From positions 7,391,203 through 7,455,202 of the forward strand of contig NZ_JAGINW010000001.1 of NCBI RefSeq assembly GCF_017876405.1: a stretch of 64,000 bases of DNA, in the 5' to 3' direction. Of this stretch, positions 1 through 7,937 are shown one piece after another. The stretch is from Kibdelosporangium banguiense (lineage in GTDB: Bacteria > Actinomycetota > Actinomycetes > Mycobacteriales > Pseudonocardiaceae). A program made the position numbers and the translations under genes. Each line of letters begins with the position of its first letter. Position 1 is the first letter of the stretch. Under the pieces are notes generated by a model, which saw only the letters and a list, made by a program, of their open reading frames with translations, ran no database searches and was not told the DNA's origin.

Positions 1-378
1 GGCATGACCCGCTCGGCGAAAGGAACCGTCGAGCGGCCGGGGCGCAATGTCGGGCAGAAGGCGGGATTGAATCGGGGCATCCTGGCCAACGGCTGGGGAC
101 TGTTGGTGGCCCGCTTGCAGCACAAGGCTGCCGGCCGGGTGAGGAAAGTCAGGGCCGCGTACACGTCGCAGCAGTGTTCTGCCTGCGGGCATATCGCGCC
201 GGAGAATCGTCAGAGCCAAGCGGTTTTCCGGTGCGTCGCCTGCGGGTTCGCCTGCCATGCTGACGTGAACGCGGCTCGTAACATCGCCGCCGGGCGGGCG
301 GTGACAGCGCGGGGAGCCCTCCAGCCGTTGGGCGGGGCTGTGAACCGTGAACCTCACCTCGCTACCTCCGCTCCCTGA
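1..378 (+). CDS. tnpB: TnpB C-terminal fragment (IS200/IS605 family), cut by window edge
   Basis: This is the 3' part of a TnpB-type RNA-guided nuclease gene; the reading frame is open to the first base, so the 5' part lies outside the window. The visible protein carries the zinc-ribbon pair CSACG and CVACG, then the motif ADVNAARNIAAGR, which holds the last RuvC aspartate of the family. The two upstream RuvC acidic residues are not in view. A hairpin typical of the right end of such elements follows within 25 bases of the stop codon. Whether the complete gene is functional cannot be judged from this piece. Confidence 0.85.
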   Translation, partial: GMTRSAKGTVERPGRNVGQKAGLNRGILANGWGLLVARLQHKAAGRVRKVRAAYTSQQCSACGHIAPENRQSQAVFRCVACGFACHADVNAARNIAAGRAVTARGALQPLGGAVNREPHLATSAP

Positions 379-962
379 GTGGTGGGTGGTGGGTTGGAAT
401 CCCCCGGCTTCAGCCGTGGGGAGGACGTCAACTCGGAGGCAACGTAACGCGGGGTCGTCTTCCTTGGCAGCTCGACGCCGATGTAGTAGTCACTGTCCTC
501 GTAGCCGGAGTCCAGATCCCCACGCCGCAACGCATCCACGACAGCGGTCAGCTGCTCGGTCACCGATCCGGCCTCCAGGCCCACCGGGCCGTGGAAGTCC
601 CTGCCGTATGCGATGAGCTGCCCGGACTTGCCGCCCGGACCGGGGTCGAGGTCGACCGCGCACTCGTTTCCGCCGAAGTCGGAGCCGACGACGACCCACC
701 AGTCGTTGCGCGAAACCCGGCGCACGGCATCGAAGGGATAGGCCTCCATCACTGCCCGGCCGAGCCCGAACAAGCCGTCTTCCCAGCCCCAGCAGCCCGG
801 ATCGCGCTCGAGATAGCGGTCCACGACTGTGCGCAGGGGATACAGGCTGTATCTGTCGAGCAGGCCGATCTCCTTGAGGTCGTGGCAGAGCCCACTGACA
901 ATCCCGGGCCGGATTGGGATCGGTCCTGCCGGGGTATACCTGGAGGGAGACAAAACGACCAA
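354..962 (-). pseudogene. SMI1/KNR4 (SUKH)-like protein remnant
   Basis: The open frame encodes a Trp-rich acidic protein. The stretch DWWVVVGSDFGGNECAVDLD followed by GQLIAYGRDFHGP resembles the C-terminal half of SUKH (SMI1/KNR4) superfamily proteins, many of which are immunity proteins against polymorphic toxins. The last 20 or so residues are read out of the IS200/IS605 right end, so the natural C-terminus has been lost or replaced. The 5' end offers only a TTG codon at 962 and no convincing ribosome site, and the N-terminal region is shorter than usual. I treat it as a partial gene. The family call rests on pattern recognition only. Confidence 0.4.
401..421 (+). repeat. Right-end hairpin of the IS200/IS605-type element
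   Basis: The sequence cccccggcttcagccgtgggg folds into an imperfect hairpin (ccccc/ggct paired with agcc/gggg) just downstream of tnpB and is followed by gaggacgtcaa. Such subterminal hairpins at the right end are recognised by TnpA and also form part of the guide RNA scaffold in this family. The element probably ends near position 431, where sequence of the neighbouring SUKH-like gene begins. Confidence 0.6.
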
Positions 963-973
963 AGGGGATCACG

Positions 974-1120
974 ATGGCCGGCTTGTTGACCCGGATCAAG
1001 GCTTTCCTGCGCGGTCCCAAGGGGCGACAGATGACGAACAAGGCGCGTGAGATGGCCAAGGACCCGCGTAACCGTGAGCGCGCCCGCCGGGCGGCGGACA
1101 AGCTTCGCCGTAGGCGCTGA
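974..1120 (+). CDS. Small basic protein of 48 residues, unknown function
   Basis: The ATG at 974 is preceded by aaaggggatcacg, a good ribosome site, and the product is strongly basic: it starts MAGLLTRIKAF and ends RRAADKLRRRR. No domain is recognised. Its composition (many Arg and Lys, an amphipathic N-terminus) suggests a nucleic-acid or membrane contact, but that is inference. It lies 14 bases before a DUF1232 membrane protein gene on the same strand, so the two are probably co-transcribed. Confidence 0.55.
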   Translation: MAGLLTRIKAFLRGPKGRQMTNKAREMAKDPRNRERARRAADKLRRRR

Positions 1121-1134
1121 GTACGGAACCTCCG

Positions 1135-1446
1135 ATGCCGGAGCCGGGCTGGGATGTGCTGTCCGCGTTGGGTGTTGTGGCGCTGATCGTTGTCGTGGTC
1201 ACCGCGGTAGTTGTGGTGGTGCTCGCGATCGCGATGATCCGGCGGCACCGCAAGGTGCATCAGCCTGGTGTTCCGGTGTCGGCCAAGGTCTCGTACTACG
1301 GATCGATCATCTATGCCGTGCTGCCGGTTGACCTGCTGCCGGACCCGATTCTGGTGGACGATATCGGTGTGCTGGCGGCCGCGCTGGTGTACGTGGGCAG
1401 CGTGCTCAAGCGGGTCAGCCGTAAGCGCAGCCAACCTCTGGGTTAA
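1135..1446 (+). CDS. DUF1232 (YkvA-like) membrane protein
   Basis: The product has 103 residues. Residues about 13-36 form one strongly hydrophobic segment, followed by a basic loop (RRHRKVH), then the DUF1232 signature YAVLPVDLLPDPILVDDIG, which contains the conserved Pro-Asp-Pro pattern of YkvA-like proteins. These are small integral membrane proteins of unknown biochemical function. The gene follows a 48-residue basic protein gene at close spacing, consistent with a two-gene unit. Confidence 0.75.
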   Translation: MPEPGWDVLSALGVVALIVVVVTAVVVVVLAIAMIRRHRKVHQPGVPVSAKVSYYGSIIYAVLPVDLLPDPILVDDIGVLAAALVYVGSVLKRVSRKRSQPLG

Positions 1447-1541
1447 GCACAGTCGGCGCAACCGGTCGATGTCCAGGGGAAGGCCTCCGGAGCCGCTCCA
1501 GACCCAGCCGGCGAGGTCCTTCCTGAACCCAGCTTGCTTCC

Positions 1542-2150
1542 TTACGGGAGGACTCCGTTGCGGAGAGTGCCGAACAGTCGCTCGAGGCGCGCACGGTGAT
1601 CGTCCACGACGGCGCTCAGCGGCTCCTCGGCGGTGAGACGACGCGCGGTCTCCACCAGCACGGTGCCATAACCGGCGATGAAGAAGGCGGCGAGTAGTGT
1701 CTCGTCGCCGTCGAAGGCCGGGTCGTGTTCGAGTTCCTCGGCGAGGATCCGCTGAAGTTCGGCGGAGATCTCTCTCGCACGGGCGATCAGCGCGGGTGAC
1801 GCGGCGACGGTCCGGAAGAAGGGGATGGAGCCGTCGCCGACGCCGGACAGCGCGTGCCGGTCGTCGAGGAGACGGAGGCTCACCTCGCGCAGAGACGCCA
1901 GCACGTCGACGCCCGCAGCGCGGTCACGCACTGCCGAGCGCAGCAGCTCGACGGCGTCGACCTGGCGATCCAGGAGCAGGTCCTCCTTGCGCGGGAAGTG
2001 GTTGAAGACCGTCACGCTCGAGACGCCGGCCTCCCGCGCGACCTCGGCGACCGTGACCGCGTCGAACCCGCGTTCGAGGAACAACCGGGTCGCGACCTCC
2101 GAGATCCGCGCACGCGTCCGCGGCCCGCCTCGCTCTCCGGTCCTGGGCAT
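1542..2150 (-). CDS. TetR/AcrR-family transcriptional regulator
   Basis: I chose the ATG at 2150 (MPRTGERGGPRTRARI), giving 202 residues. An open frame continues upstream, but it runs through an operator and the end of another gene. The helix-turn-helix is complete: TRARISEVATRLFLERGFDAVTVAEVAREAGVSSVTVFNHFPRKEDLL in residues about 11-58, written here only to define the limits of the fold by its ends TRARIS and FPRKEDLL. The C-terminal ligand domain is of usual length. A perfect 18-bp palindrome lies 19 bases upstream, pointing to autorepression. The neighbouring gene upstream on the same strand is the interrupted alpha/beta-hydrolase, which was probably a target before disruption. Confidence 0.9.
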   Translation of the reverse strand: MPRTGERGGPRTRARISEVATRLFLERGFDAVTVAEVAREAGVSSVTVFNHFPRKEDLLLDRQVDAVELLRSAVRDRAAGVDVLASLREVSLRLLDDRHALSGVGDGSIPFFRTVAASPALIARAREISAELQRILAEELEHDPAFDGDETLLAAFFIAGYGTVLVETARRLTAEEPLSAVVDDHRARLERLFGTLRNGVLP

Positions 2151-2168
2151 CCGGTCCCACTCTCTCGT

Positions 2169-2186
2169 GTGACTAAATTTAGTCAC
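2169..2186. promoter_or_regulatory. Perfect palindrome, TetR operator
   Basis: gtgactaaatttagtcac is a perfect 18-bp inverted repeat, AT-rich in an otherwise GC-rich setting, and lies 19 bases before the TetR start codon. The position and symmetry are those of an autoregulatory operator for the TetR gene at 1542-2150. Confidence 0.8.
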
Positions 2187-2200
2187 TGAGTCTAGTGGTA

Positions 2201-2243
2201 TGTCGTTCGCGACGCACCGGGGACCGATACGCCGCGAACGACA
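2201..2243 (-). terminator. 11-bp perfect-stem hairpin downstream of the hydrolase stop codon
   Basis: tgtcgttcgcg at 2201-2211 pairs exactly with cgcgaacgaca at 2233-2243 around a 21-base loop. It begins 9 bases past the stop codon of the hydrolase 3' fragment and before the TetR operator. It lacks a clear T-run, so it may be a terminator of the type common in actinomycetes or an additional regulatory repeat. Confidence 0.5.
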
Positions 2244-2251
2244 AACCCCGC

Positions 2252-2704
2252 TCAGAGGAAGGCTGTCAACGCCCTGAGGACCACGTCGGGTTGTTCCTCG
2301 ACGAAGAAGTGCCCGGTGTTGGCGATCTTCTCCACACGCACGTTGGTCCCCTTCTCGGGCAACAGGTGCGTCAACGCGTCGTCGTACTCGGCGGCGAGCC
2401 CCAGCATCGGCGCCGTGATCCTGGCGTACGCCTTCTGATCCTCGATGTCCTGGTAGAAGGCCTGGTACCAGGCGTTTCCAGCCCGGATGGCCGCCGGGCT
2501 GGAGTAGGCGCGTGCGTACACGGCCCGGTCGGCGTCGCTGATCGCGGCCGGGTTGACCATCAGGTTGTCGAAGAGCCAGTCCACCATCGGCCGGAACCGC
2601 CCGGCCAGCAGTTGCTCCGGCAGTCCGCGAACCTGGTTGAAGGCGAACCACCAGACGTGCACGGGCTGCCCCGGCGGCGCGAGGAGCGGGATGTTGAACA
2701 GGCT
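2252..2704 (-). pseudogene. Alpha/beta-hydrolase, 3' half of an island-split gene
   Basis: This frame encodes the C-terminal 150 residues of an epoxide-hydrolase-like alpha/beta-hydrolase. It begins at SLFNIPLLAPPGQPVHVWW and contains the late acidic region LGLAAEYDD and the catalytic histidine motif NTGHFFVEEQP. It has no start codon or nucleophile. Joined to the 5' half at 15315-15821 at the shared ctcatc repeat, it restores an uninterrupted frame of 319 residues with nucleophile and histidine in the expected order. The gap is filled by the 12.6-kb mobile island. See the finding on the split gene. Confidence 0.85.
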
Positions 2705-2710
2705 CTCATC
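2705..2710. repeat. ctcatc direct repeat, left boundary of the island
   Basis: The 6-bp sequence ctcatc occurs here and again at 15315-15320. Deleting one copy with everything between them restores the hydrolase reading frame exactly, so the pair is best read as the target duplication of the founding insertion. Confidence 0.65.
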
Positions 2711-2892
2711 TTGGAATTAAACCTTTCGGCGCGGCTTGGTGCCCTTCTTGTGGTGGGCGGGGCGGGTGTATGGCTCGCCGGTGGCGAGGATGCGTCCGAC
2801 GTCGTGGCGTGCGGCGGTATGGCGGTTCTTGGAACCGGGTGGGCGTCCAGGGCCGGGTCGGGTGGGTTTTGGTGCACGCGCTGGGGATGGGG

Positions 2893-2975
2893 GAGGCTGT
2901 CGCGCAACTGTGGGGCTCATGGTGTCAATCGGCCGTTGGGGGTGCCGTGGCGCAGTAGCTTGGCCAGGTTGTGCA
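2893..2975 (+). repeat. Left long terminal inverted repeat of the IS1182-type element
   Basis: About 83 bp match the complement of 4516-4598 with only about six mismatches. The repeat contains the last 18 or so codons of the transposase gene (HNLAKLLRHGTPNGRLTP and stop). Confidence 0.8.
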
Positions 2976-4467
2976 CGGTGCCCAGGAGTTTGACCTCGGT
3001 GTCCACGGCTGGAGTGGTCCGGTAGTTGAGGTGGCGGCCAAATCGCTGGAACAGCTGCGCGAAGCCGGGCTCCACCAGGGCTCCACGCCGCCGATAGAGC
3101 GCCTGGCCGGCCGGGGTGGCCAGGCGTGCCGCCATCTCACGCTGGCCGACAGGGATGTTGTTCTCCTCCGGCGGCGAGTCGCCGATGTGTTGTCTCTCGT
3201 TGGTGACCGACACCAGGAGGGGTAACCCTGCCAGCGCCTCGAAGTTCGCCGCGGAGGCGTATCCGCTGTCGGCCAGCCATGCCTGGACCTCGTCGGTCAG
3301 CCCGGCCGCCGCGCGGTTGCGCTGTGATCGCTGGACCATCGGGGCCAGGGCCGTCATGTCGGCGGGGTTGTCCTGTAACTCGATCGCGAGCAGGAGTTGG
3401 CCGCGGGCGCAGGCGATCTGGAGGTTATAGCCCTGCAGGTAGCCGCCACGCTTGTCCAGCATCAGCCGCGAGTCAGGATCGGTCAGCGAGGCCCGGGCCG
3501 CAGACGACGGGGTCGGCCTGGGGTGGCGTGCGCGCTGCAGGTGCTGCTGCGCCGTGGCCAGCCGGGCGCGTTGCCGCACGACCACCGCTTTGACCTCCAG
3601 CGCGACCGGGGCCGCCCGTTCGCGGCCCGTCGCCCCGCCGCCTGGTCCTCGCGGGTCCGTCGGGCATGCTCGTCCAAGCGTGCCTGCTGGGAGGCGATCA
3701 CCACGGCCAGACGCTGCTCGGCCCGGGCGACCATGCGCCGCGTCGAGCTTGATCTTGGCCTCGCCGGCGGAGGGCAGTGCCCGCTGGAAGATCTTGTCCC
3801 TCGCCGAGCGAGCCCGGGCGAGCCGGTCGGTCAGCCGGGACAACCGCGCTGGAGAAGTGTCCGCCCGGGGCAGGCCATGCGCCTGATGGTCTTCGCCGGG
3901 CTCGGCCTCGGCCGCCCGCGCTTGCGCGAGCGCCTCCCACATCAATTCATCGGCCTCGGCCTCGGACTGGGCGATGATCGCCTCCAACCTTTCCAGTGAC
4001 TGGTTCGAGGAGCGGGCCGCGTTCGCGCTCATCGGGGAGCCGTCCACCGCCACCGCCGCGGGGTCTACCAGCCCCCGCCGACCGCACAACGCGAGCACCT
4101 GGATGAACAGCTCCTTGAGGACTGGTCGGTGCCGTTGGACGAACCGTGCGATGGTGGCGTGGTCGATCTGGTGGTTGGCGGTGATGACCCGGCAGCCCAC
4201 ATCGTCCAGGCAGGCCGCCTCGATCGCCCGCGAGGAGCGGATTCCCTTGTGGTAGCAGTAGAACAGCAAGGCGACCATCAGTGCGGGCGGGTAGGCGGCG
4301 CGGCCCTGCCCGTCGGCGCGGTAGCCGGCCAGGAACCCCGACAGGTCCAGCTGCCCGACCACGTCCAGCACCCGCCAGCACAGATGCCCCGGCGGCAGCC
4401 ACTCCCGGACGTCCTGGGGCAAGGCAAACGCACGGTCACTGTCGCAGGAGACGAAGTTGAAGCCCAT
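2917..4467 (-). CDS. IS1182-family transposase with a frameshifted internal segment
   Basis: This DDE transposase has the N-terminal DUF772-type region (YPPALMVALLFYCYHKGIRSS), the first catalytic Asp in VAVDGSPMSANAA, the second in WLADSGYAS and the Glu in LVEPGFAQLFQRFG. Residues of about 3612-3735 do not match the family. In the next frame the same DNA encodes the expected helix (ARAEQRLAVVIASQQARLDE and on). The frame is lost near 3735 and regained near 3612 by indels that cancel, so the protein stays full length (516 residues) but about 41 residues are replaced by a Gly/Pro-rich stretch. Activity is doubtful. The C-terminal codons lie inside the terminal repeat. Confidence 0.85.
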   Translation of the reverse strand: MGFNFVSCDSDRAFALPQDVREWLPPGHLCWRVLDVVGQLDLSGFLAGYRADGQGRAAYPPALMVALLFYCYHKGIRSSRAIEAACLDDVGCRVITANHQIDHATIARFVQRHRPVLKELFIQVLALCGRRGLVDPAAVAVDGSPMSANAARSSNQSLERLEAIIAQSEAEADELMWEALAQARAAEAEPGEDHQAHGLPRADTSPARLSRLTDRLARARSARDKIFQRALPSAGEAKIKLDAAHGRPGRAASGRGDRLPAGTLGRACPTDPRGPGGGATGRERAAPVALEVKAVVVRQRARLATAQQHLQRARHPRPTPSSAARASLTDPDSRLMLDKRGGYLQGYNLQIACARGQLLLAIELQDNPADMTALAPMVQRSQRNRAAAGLTDEVQAWLADSGYASAANFEALAGLPLLVSVTNERQHIGDSPPEENNIPVGQREMAARLATPAGQALYRRRGALVEPGFAQLFQRFGRHLNYRTTPAVDTEVKLLGTVHNLAKLLRHGTPNGRLTP

Positions 4468-4515
4468 GCGGGCGAGACTCGCGCGCTCAGGTCACCCCCA
4501 AGGGACGACACGCCG

Positions 4516-4598
4516 CGCACAACCTAGCCAAACTGCTGCGCCACGGCACCCCCAACGGCCGACTGACACCATAAGCCCCACAGTTGCGCGACAGCCTC
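4516..4598 (-). repeat. Right long terminal inverted repeat of the IS1182-type element
   Basis: This is the complement of the left repeat at 2893-2975. Because the left repeat holds the 3' end of the transposase gene, the right repeat carries an inverted copy of those codons, readable on the plus strand as HNLAKLLRHGTPNGRLTP followed by a stop at 4572-4574. Confidence 0.8.
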
Positions 4599-5893
4599 GG
4601 GGTCTTCGCGCGCAGGTTCCGAAACCCTCGGCGGACGCGCGCTGGTGTGAGCCTGTGGGGTGGGGTTGGCTTTTCCCACGGCCGGCGCAGGTCGGCGGCG
4701 AGCGGTCGGGCGAGGAGGAGCTGGGTGTGGGCGGCGATCACCAGCCAGCTCCACCGGTCCGCGGCATCCGGATCCCGCAGCTTCGGGGCGGTCCACCCCA
4801 GGGTCTGCTTGAATAGGCGAAAGGTGTGCTCGATGTCAAAACGTCGCAGGAATGCCTGCCAGAGACGGTCGACATCCGCCTCTGATGCGTCCACGTTGGA
4901 CCACCACAGCCACACCGGCTTCGGGTCGCCGCCGTTGGGGAGGTGATCGACGGCCAGGCGGATCACCGTGCCCGCGATGATCGGCAACGGCCCCGCATGA
5001 TTCTCCCAGGCCGCCCGCCGGGTCAGCCGGGGATGCAGGCGGTCCCATGCCTGCGCTCTGGCCTTCCCATACAGGCGGGTCTCGGTGATGGTGACGGCCT
5101 GCTCGGTGCCCCAGGTGGCGGGATCGCCGAAGACGAACTCGCTGCCGTGTGTGGGCGGCCGGCCACCGATCGGGTTGTAGATGCGGGGCGGGGTCGCCCG
5201 GCGTAGTACGCGGTCCGAGCGCATCCGGCCGAGAATCTGCACCGGCAGATCCTGCAGGAGGTGGGCGATGCGTGGGGCGTCGTAGCCGGCATCGAGCACT
5301 ACCAGGATCTGCGGGTCTGTCTGGCGCCACTGGCCTGCGGCCTGCAGGCGTTCGACGACCTCGCGGATTTGGGCGGTGGTCACCGCCGCGATGTCGGCGC
5401 CCGGTGCGAGCCGGATCGCATCCAGTACCGCGGTCCAGGATGTGCGGCCCGTTTCCAGGGCGGCGACGATCGAGTACGGCCAGCCCGGCACCATCAGGTG
5501 CTGGTCTTTGCCCCGCCCGTAGGTGTGGCAGAACGAGCGGTCCGGACAGGTGTTGGCATCGGGTCGCAGCCAGGGCGAGACGTCCACCGCCAGCACCAGC
5601 CGCCCGTCTGCGGCGCGGGGCAGCGGCAGGCCCGCCAGCGCGATCCGCAACCGCTGGAGATCGATCTGACCGTTGTTGATCGCGTCGTACAAGGCACCAT
5701 GGCCCCGACGGTGCTCCGGCGCCAATGACAACCCCACCAGCGTCCGGACTGGGCCGTCCGTGCACAGCACGGCGTCGGCCATCTCGAACAGGGCATCCGC
5801 CCGGGCGGACAAGCAGCGATAGAACTACTGGCGAAACGCCGCCAACACCGTGAGGGCCTCGACACCGGCATCACGCCTGGCAACACTGTCCAC

Positions 5894-6382
5894 GACGGTC
5901 TCTCCGTGATTCGGGTGTGGTTCTTGGGTGAACACATCCTCACGCGGAGGTCGCCGTCCTATGAGGACCGCCACGCGCACCTCACCCGGGTGGACCAGCG
6001 AGAACTCAGCCGAAGGTGTCCCACCTTGTGATCACGCCCGTGCGCCATTGTTTTGTTGTTGTTGCCGTTCACCGGCAAACGTGCCCTATGCGGGCAGAAG
6101 CGGACGACTGGGCGGCCAGCGTTCCTGCGATGGCCGGGATGGTGTGCCAGTCGCGTGGCGTTCATGGGCTGGCGGTGTCCTGGGCTTGGTCAGGCTGCAC
6201 TAGCGCCTAGCGGGCCCGCTGCTGCTGCGCTTGGTACTGGATAGAGTGTCCCGTACTGCAGGGCCAGGCGTCCCATCCGCAGGTGGCCGCGTGGGTGCGG
6301 GGTGGCGTCGGCGGCCTGGGCCAGTGATCTGAGCTCTGCCCCCACCTGGTTGGCCTCGTCGAGGTGTCCCAGTAAGCGGCTC
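5894..6382. other. No gene recognised; probable 5' end of the NF041680-type element plus unassigned DNA
   Basis: The first 100 or so bases should contain the outer end of the NF041680-type insertion sequence, but I see no inverted partner for the end at 2711. Minus-strand 6190-6474 has an open frame with GHLDEANQVGAELRSLA, helical in pattern and perhaps the tail of an HTH/TPR-type regulator, but too short and too poorly bounded to annotate. Confidence 0.4.
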
Positions 6383-6954
6383 CACAAGATCAAGCCGTGC
6401 AAGCCCCGTGTAAGCGGCACCAGAAGTGCCCGCCGAATTGCACCGGCCACGCGGTTGCGTGCCCGAACCGCCACGGCGGCGGGCTACGCGAAATGGAGGT
6501 GAAGTCCCGGTCCGGGAAACGCACCGTGGGTATCCCAGGCCCGTTGCTCAACGAACTCATGGCGCACAAGGTCGCGCAGGATCGAGAGCGCGAGTTCGCC
6601 GACTCGGAGTGGCACGAAGGTGGATGGGTGTTCACGTAGCCGAACGGCCGGCCGATCGACCCTCGGGCCGACCACGCCGAGTGGAAACGCCTACTGGACG
6701 ATGCCGGCGTGCGGGACGCTCGCCTGCACGATGCCCGGCACACGGCCCCACCATGCTGCTCGTGCTGAAAGTGCCGCTGCCAGCCATCACATGGAAGTGA
6801 TGGGATGGGCCGAGGCATCCGTGGCCACGCGGTACGTGCACGTCCCAGATGAGGTTATCCTCGGCATCGCGGGCCAGGTGGAACAACTCCTCCGGGTCAA
6901 ACCGAACGGCTCCACCATGGGCGGGTGTGGCCATGTGGGGCGACACGATAGGTA
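6383..6954 (+). pseudogene. Tyrosine recombinase (phage-type integrase) remnant
   Basis: Fragments of an actinomycete tyrosine recombinase can be read across three frames: HKIKPCKP, then CKRHQKCPPNCTGH and CPNRHGGGL with the internal Cys/His-rich insert, then EVKSRSGKRTVGIPGPL, EWHEGGWVF, then after a TAG stop at 6637-6639 PNGRPIDPRADHAEWKRLL and LHDARHT (the conserved Arg box), and finally VMGWAEASVATRYVHVPDE with the Tyr position. At least one stop and two frameshifts are present, so it is dead. It suggests that part of the island derives from an integrative element. Confidence 0.8.
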
Positions 6955-7078
6955 ATCACGTGGAGCCCTTGGCTGGATGTGTTTCTCCAGTTCTGCCAAG
7001 GGCTCGACGTGCCGTGCGGCAACTCCGATCATCACGGAGTGGCGCCGCCGTTGGACTGTTGAACGAATCCCTACGTTA

Positions 7079-7546
7079 TCAGCAGGTGCCCGACGTCCAC
7101 TGGTGAGACTGTAAGAACACGCCGCCTCCGGTTACATTCCATTTAGTGCCTTGCGGCGCACAATGCCAGGGAGCCAGGAAATTCTCTTCGTGGAATAGCT
7201 GCACGCCCGTGAAGCTTGCGTTCTGCCCGTTGTTCCGGTACGACTGTACGCGCTTATTTGCCGACCATGAGCACCTGACTGGGAGAGCTTGCCAGTCATT
7301 ATCCTTGTTCGTCCACGAGCATTTCTGGCCCGTTCCACCCCATTCGTTCCATACGCAGAGGTCGCCGGCGTTGCATTCCCACGCTTCCTCGGACATTTCG
7401 GGTGAGGACACAGAGACAGCTTGGGGGACGGGCTTTGCCGAGTAGGCCGGCAAGCCGTCGGTGGCCTGCGCTGAGGGCATCAGACCACCGGTCAGTATGG
7501 CTAGAAGACTGATCATGACAATGGCTATGATGTGTCTGAACTTCAT
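7079..7546 (-). CDS. Secreted peptidase-inhibitor I36-like protein
   Basis: The ATG at 7546 (MKFRHIIAIVMISLLAIL) follows gaaagg at good distance. A long upstream open frame belongs to an SDR remnant. Residues 1-28 are a signal peptide ending near PSAQA, and the mature part has the six-or-more cysteine pattern of the I36 (SMPI-like, beta/gamma-crystallin fold) family: ECNAGDLCVWNEWGGTGQ, CSWTNKDNDW, FHEENF, CAPQGTKWNV. SMPI-type members inhibit metalloproteases, but many homologues are uncharacterised. It is one of few intact non-mobile genes inside the island and has low-GC codon choices compared with its neighbours, which fits recent arrival. Confidence 0.75.
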   Translation of the reverse strand: MKFRHIIAIVMISLLAILTGGLMPSAQATDGLPAYSAKPVPQAVSVSSPEMSEEAWECNAGDLCVWNEWGGTGQKCSWTNKDNDWQALPVRCSWSANKRVQSYRNNGQNASFTGVQLFHEENFLAPWHCAPQGTKWNVTGGGVFLQSHQWTSGTC

Positions 7547-7689
7547 TGGATTTGCCTTTCTTGTGACATGCGGTCCCTCCGCATAACGCGCCCACTGGAT
7601 TCGGCGATCTCGACGTGACATGACGTTCGCCTCGGGCTGTGATGGCTGGGTTCCAGTGACCGCAGTTGCCGTGGTCAGCTGCAACGTTG

Positions 7690-7819
7690 GCGGGGTGACG
7701 TCGCGGGCCGCGCCGACAACCCGGTCACCAGCGGCGAGCGCGGCCTCAGTGAACGCGCGGCCGAGGCCGCGGCTGGCTCCGGTGATGAACCAGACGCGGG
7801 ATTCCGCTGAGGTTTCCAT
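7690..7819 (-). pseudogene. N-terminal fragment of a short-chain dehydrogenase
   Basis: From the ATG at 7819 the frame encodes about 43 residues of an SDR: RVWFITGASRGLGRAFTEAAL with the TGxxxGxG cofactor motif and then GDRVVGAARDV. After that the similarity stops and the frame runs on without family sequence towards the I36-like gene. The catalytic Ser-Tyr-Lys region is missing. Two palindromic operator-like sites lie upstream and probably served the intact gene. Confidence 0.7.
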
Positions 7820-7838
7820 GGGGCTCCTTCCGGCTGTC

Positions 7839-7858
7839 GAGACGAACCGGTCCGTCTC
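7839..7858. promoter_or_regulatory. 20-bp imperfect palindrome upstream of the SDR fragment
   Basis: gagacgaacc and its mirror ggtccgtctc form a 20-bp inverted repeat with one mismatch, 20 bases upstream of the SDR start. A related site follows at 7900-7912. This resembles a TetR-type operator, but no TetR gene is left beside it. Confidence 0.6.
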
Positions 7859-7899
7859 GTTGATGACGCAAGCTTGGGCCAGTCGGCGCCGGTTGTCAA

Positions 7900-7912
7900 G
7901 ACGGACCGTCTC
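7900..7912. promoter_or_regulatory. Second operator-like palindrome agacggaccgtct
   Basis: agacgg-a-ccgtct is a perfect 13-bp odd palindrome sharing gacggaccg with the site at 7839-7858. The pair lies between the SDR remnant and the divergent gene at 7938. Confidence 0.55.
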
Positions 7913-7937
7913 GTCTCAGCTTTGCTAGAGTGGATCG

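Larger units (their letters stand above)
2893..4598. mobile_element. IS1182-type insertion sequence, 1706 bp, TSD gggg
   Basis: The element is bounded by the 4-bp repeats gggg at 2889-2892 and 4599-4602 and begins and ends with gaggctgtcgcgcaactg in inverted orientation. It carries one transposase gene on the minus strand (2917-4467). Removing it with one gggg rejoins the NF041680-type transposase frame, which supports the boundaries. The inverted repeats are unusually long, about 83 bp. Confidence 0.85.
2717..5893 (-). pseudogene. NF041680-type (IS701-like DDE) transposase, broken by IS1182 insertion and a stop codon
   Basis: The body of the gene lies at 4603-5893 and its C-terminal tail (PARAPKPTRPGPGRPPGSKN and onward) at 2717-2888. 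The DDE residues are visible as LAVDVSPWLRPD, VVLDAGYDAPRIA and FDIEHTFRLFKQTLGW. Two lesions inactivate it. An in-frame TAG at 5825-5827 interrupts the N-terminus in the sequence AAFRQ-stop-FYRCLSARADALFE, and a 1.7-kb IS1182-type element sits between the codons for AKTP and the proline-rich tail. A methionine-less restart at 5812 could still give a 400-residue protein, but it would lack both ends. Probable original start is GTG at 5893. Confidence 0.8.

Noticed and set aside
1542..2651. A 369-residue protein with TetR at its C-terminus
   Set aside because: The N-terminal 167 residues are an antisense-like read of the hydrolase fragment region and cross the operator; the TetR gene starts at 2150.
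2195..3025. Long plus-strand frame of 276 codons
   Set aside because: It lies opposite the hydrolase 3' half and the transposase tail, with no family sequence. It is a high-GC shadow.
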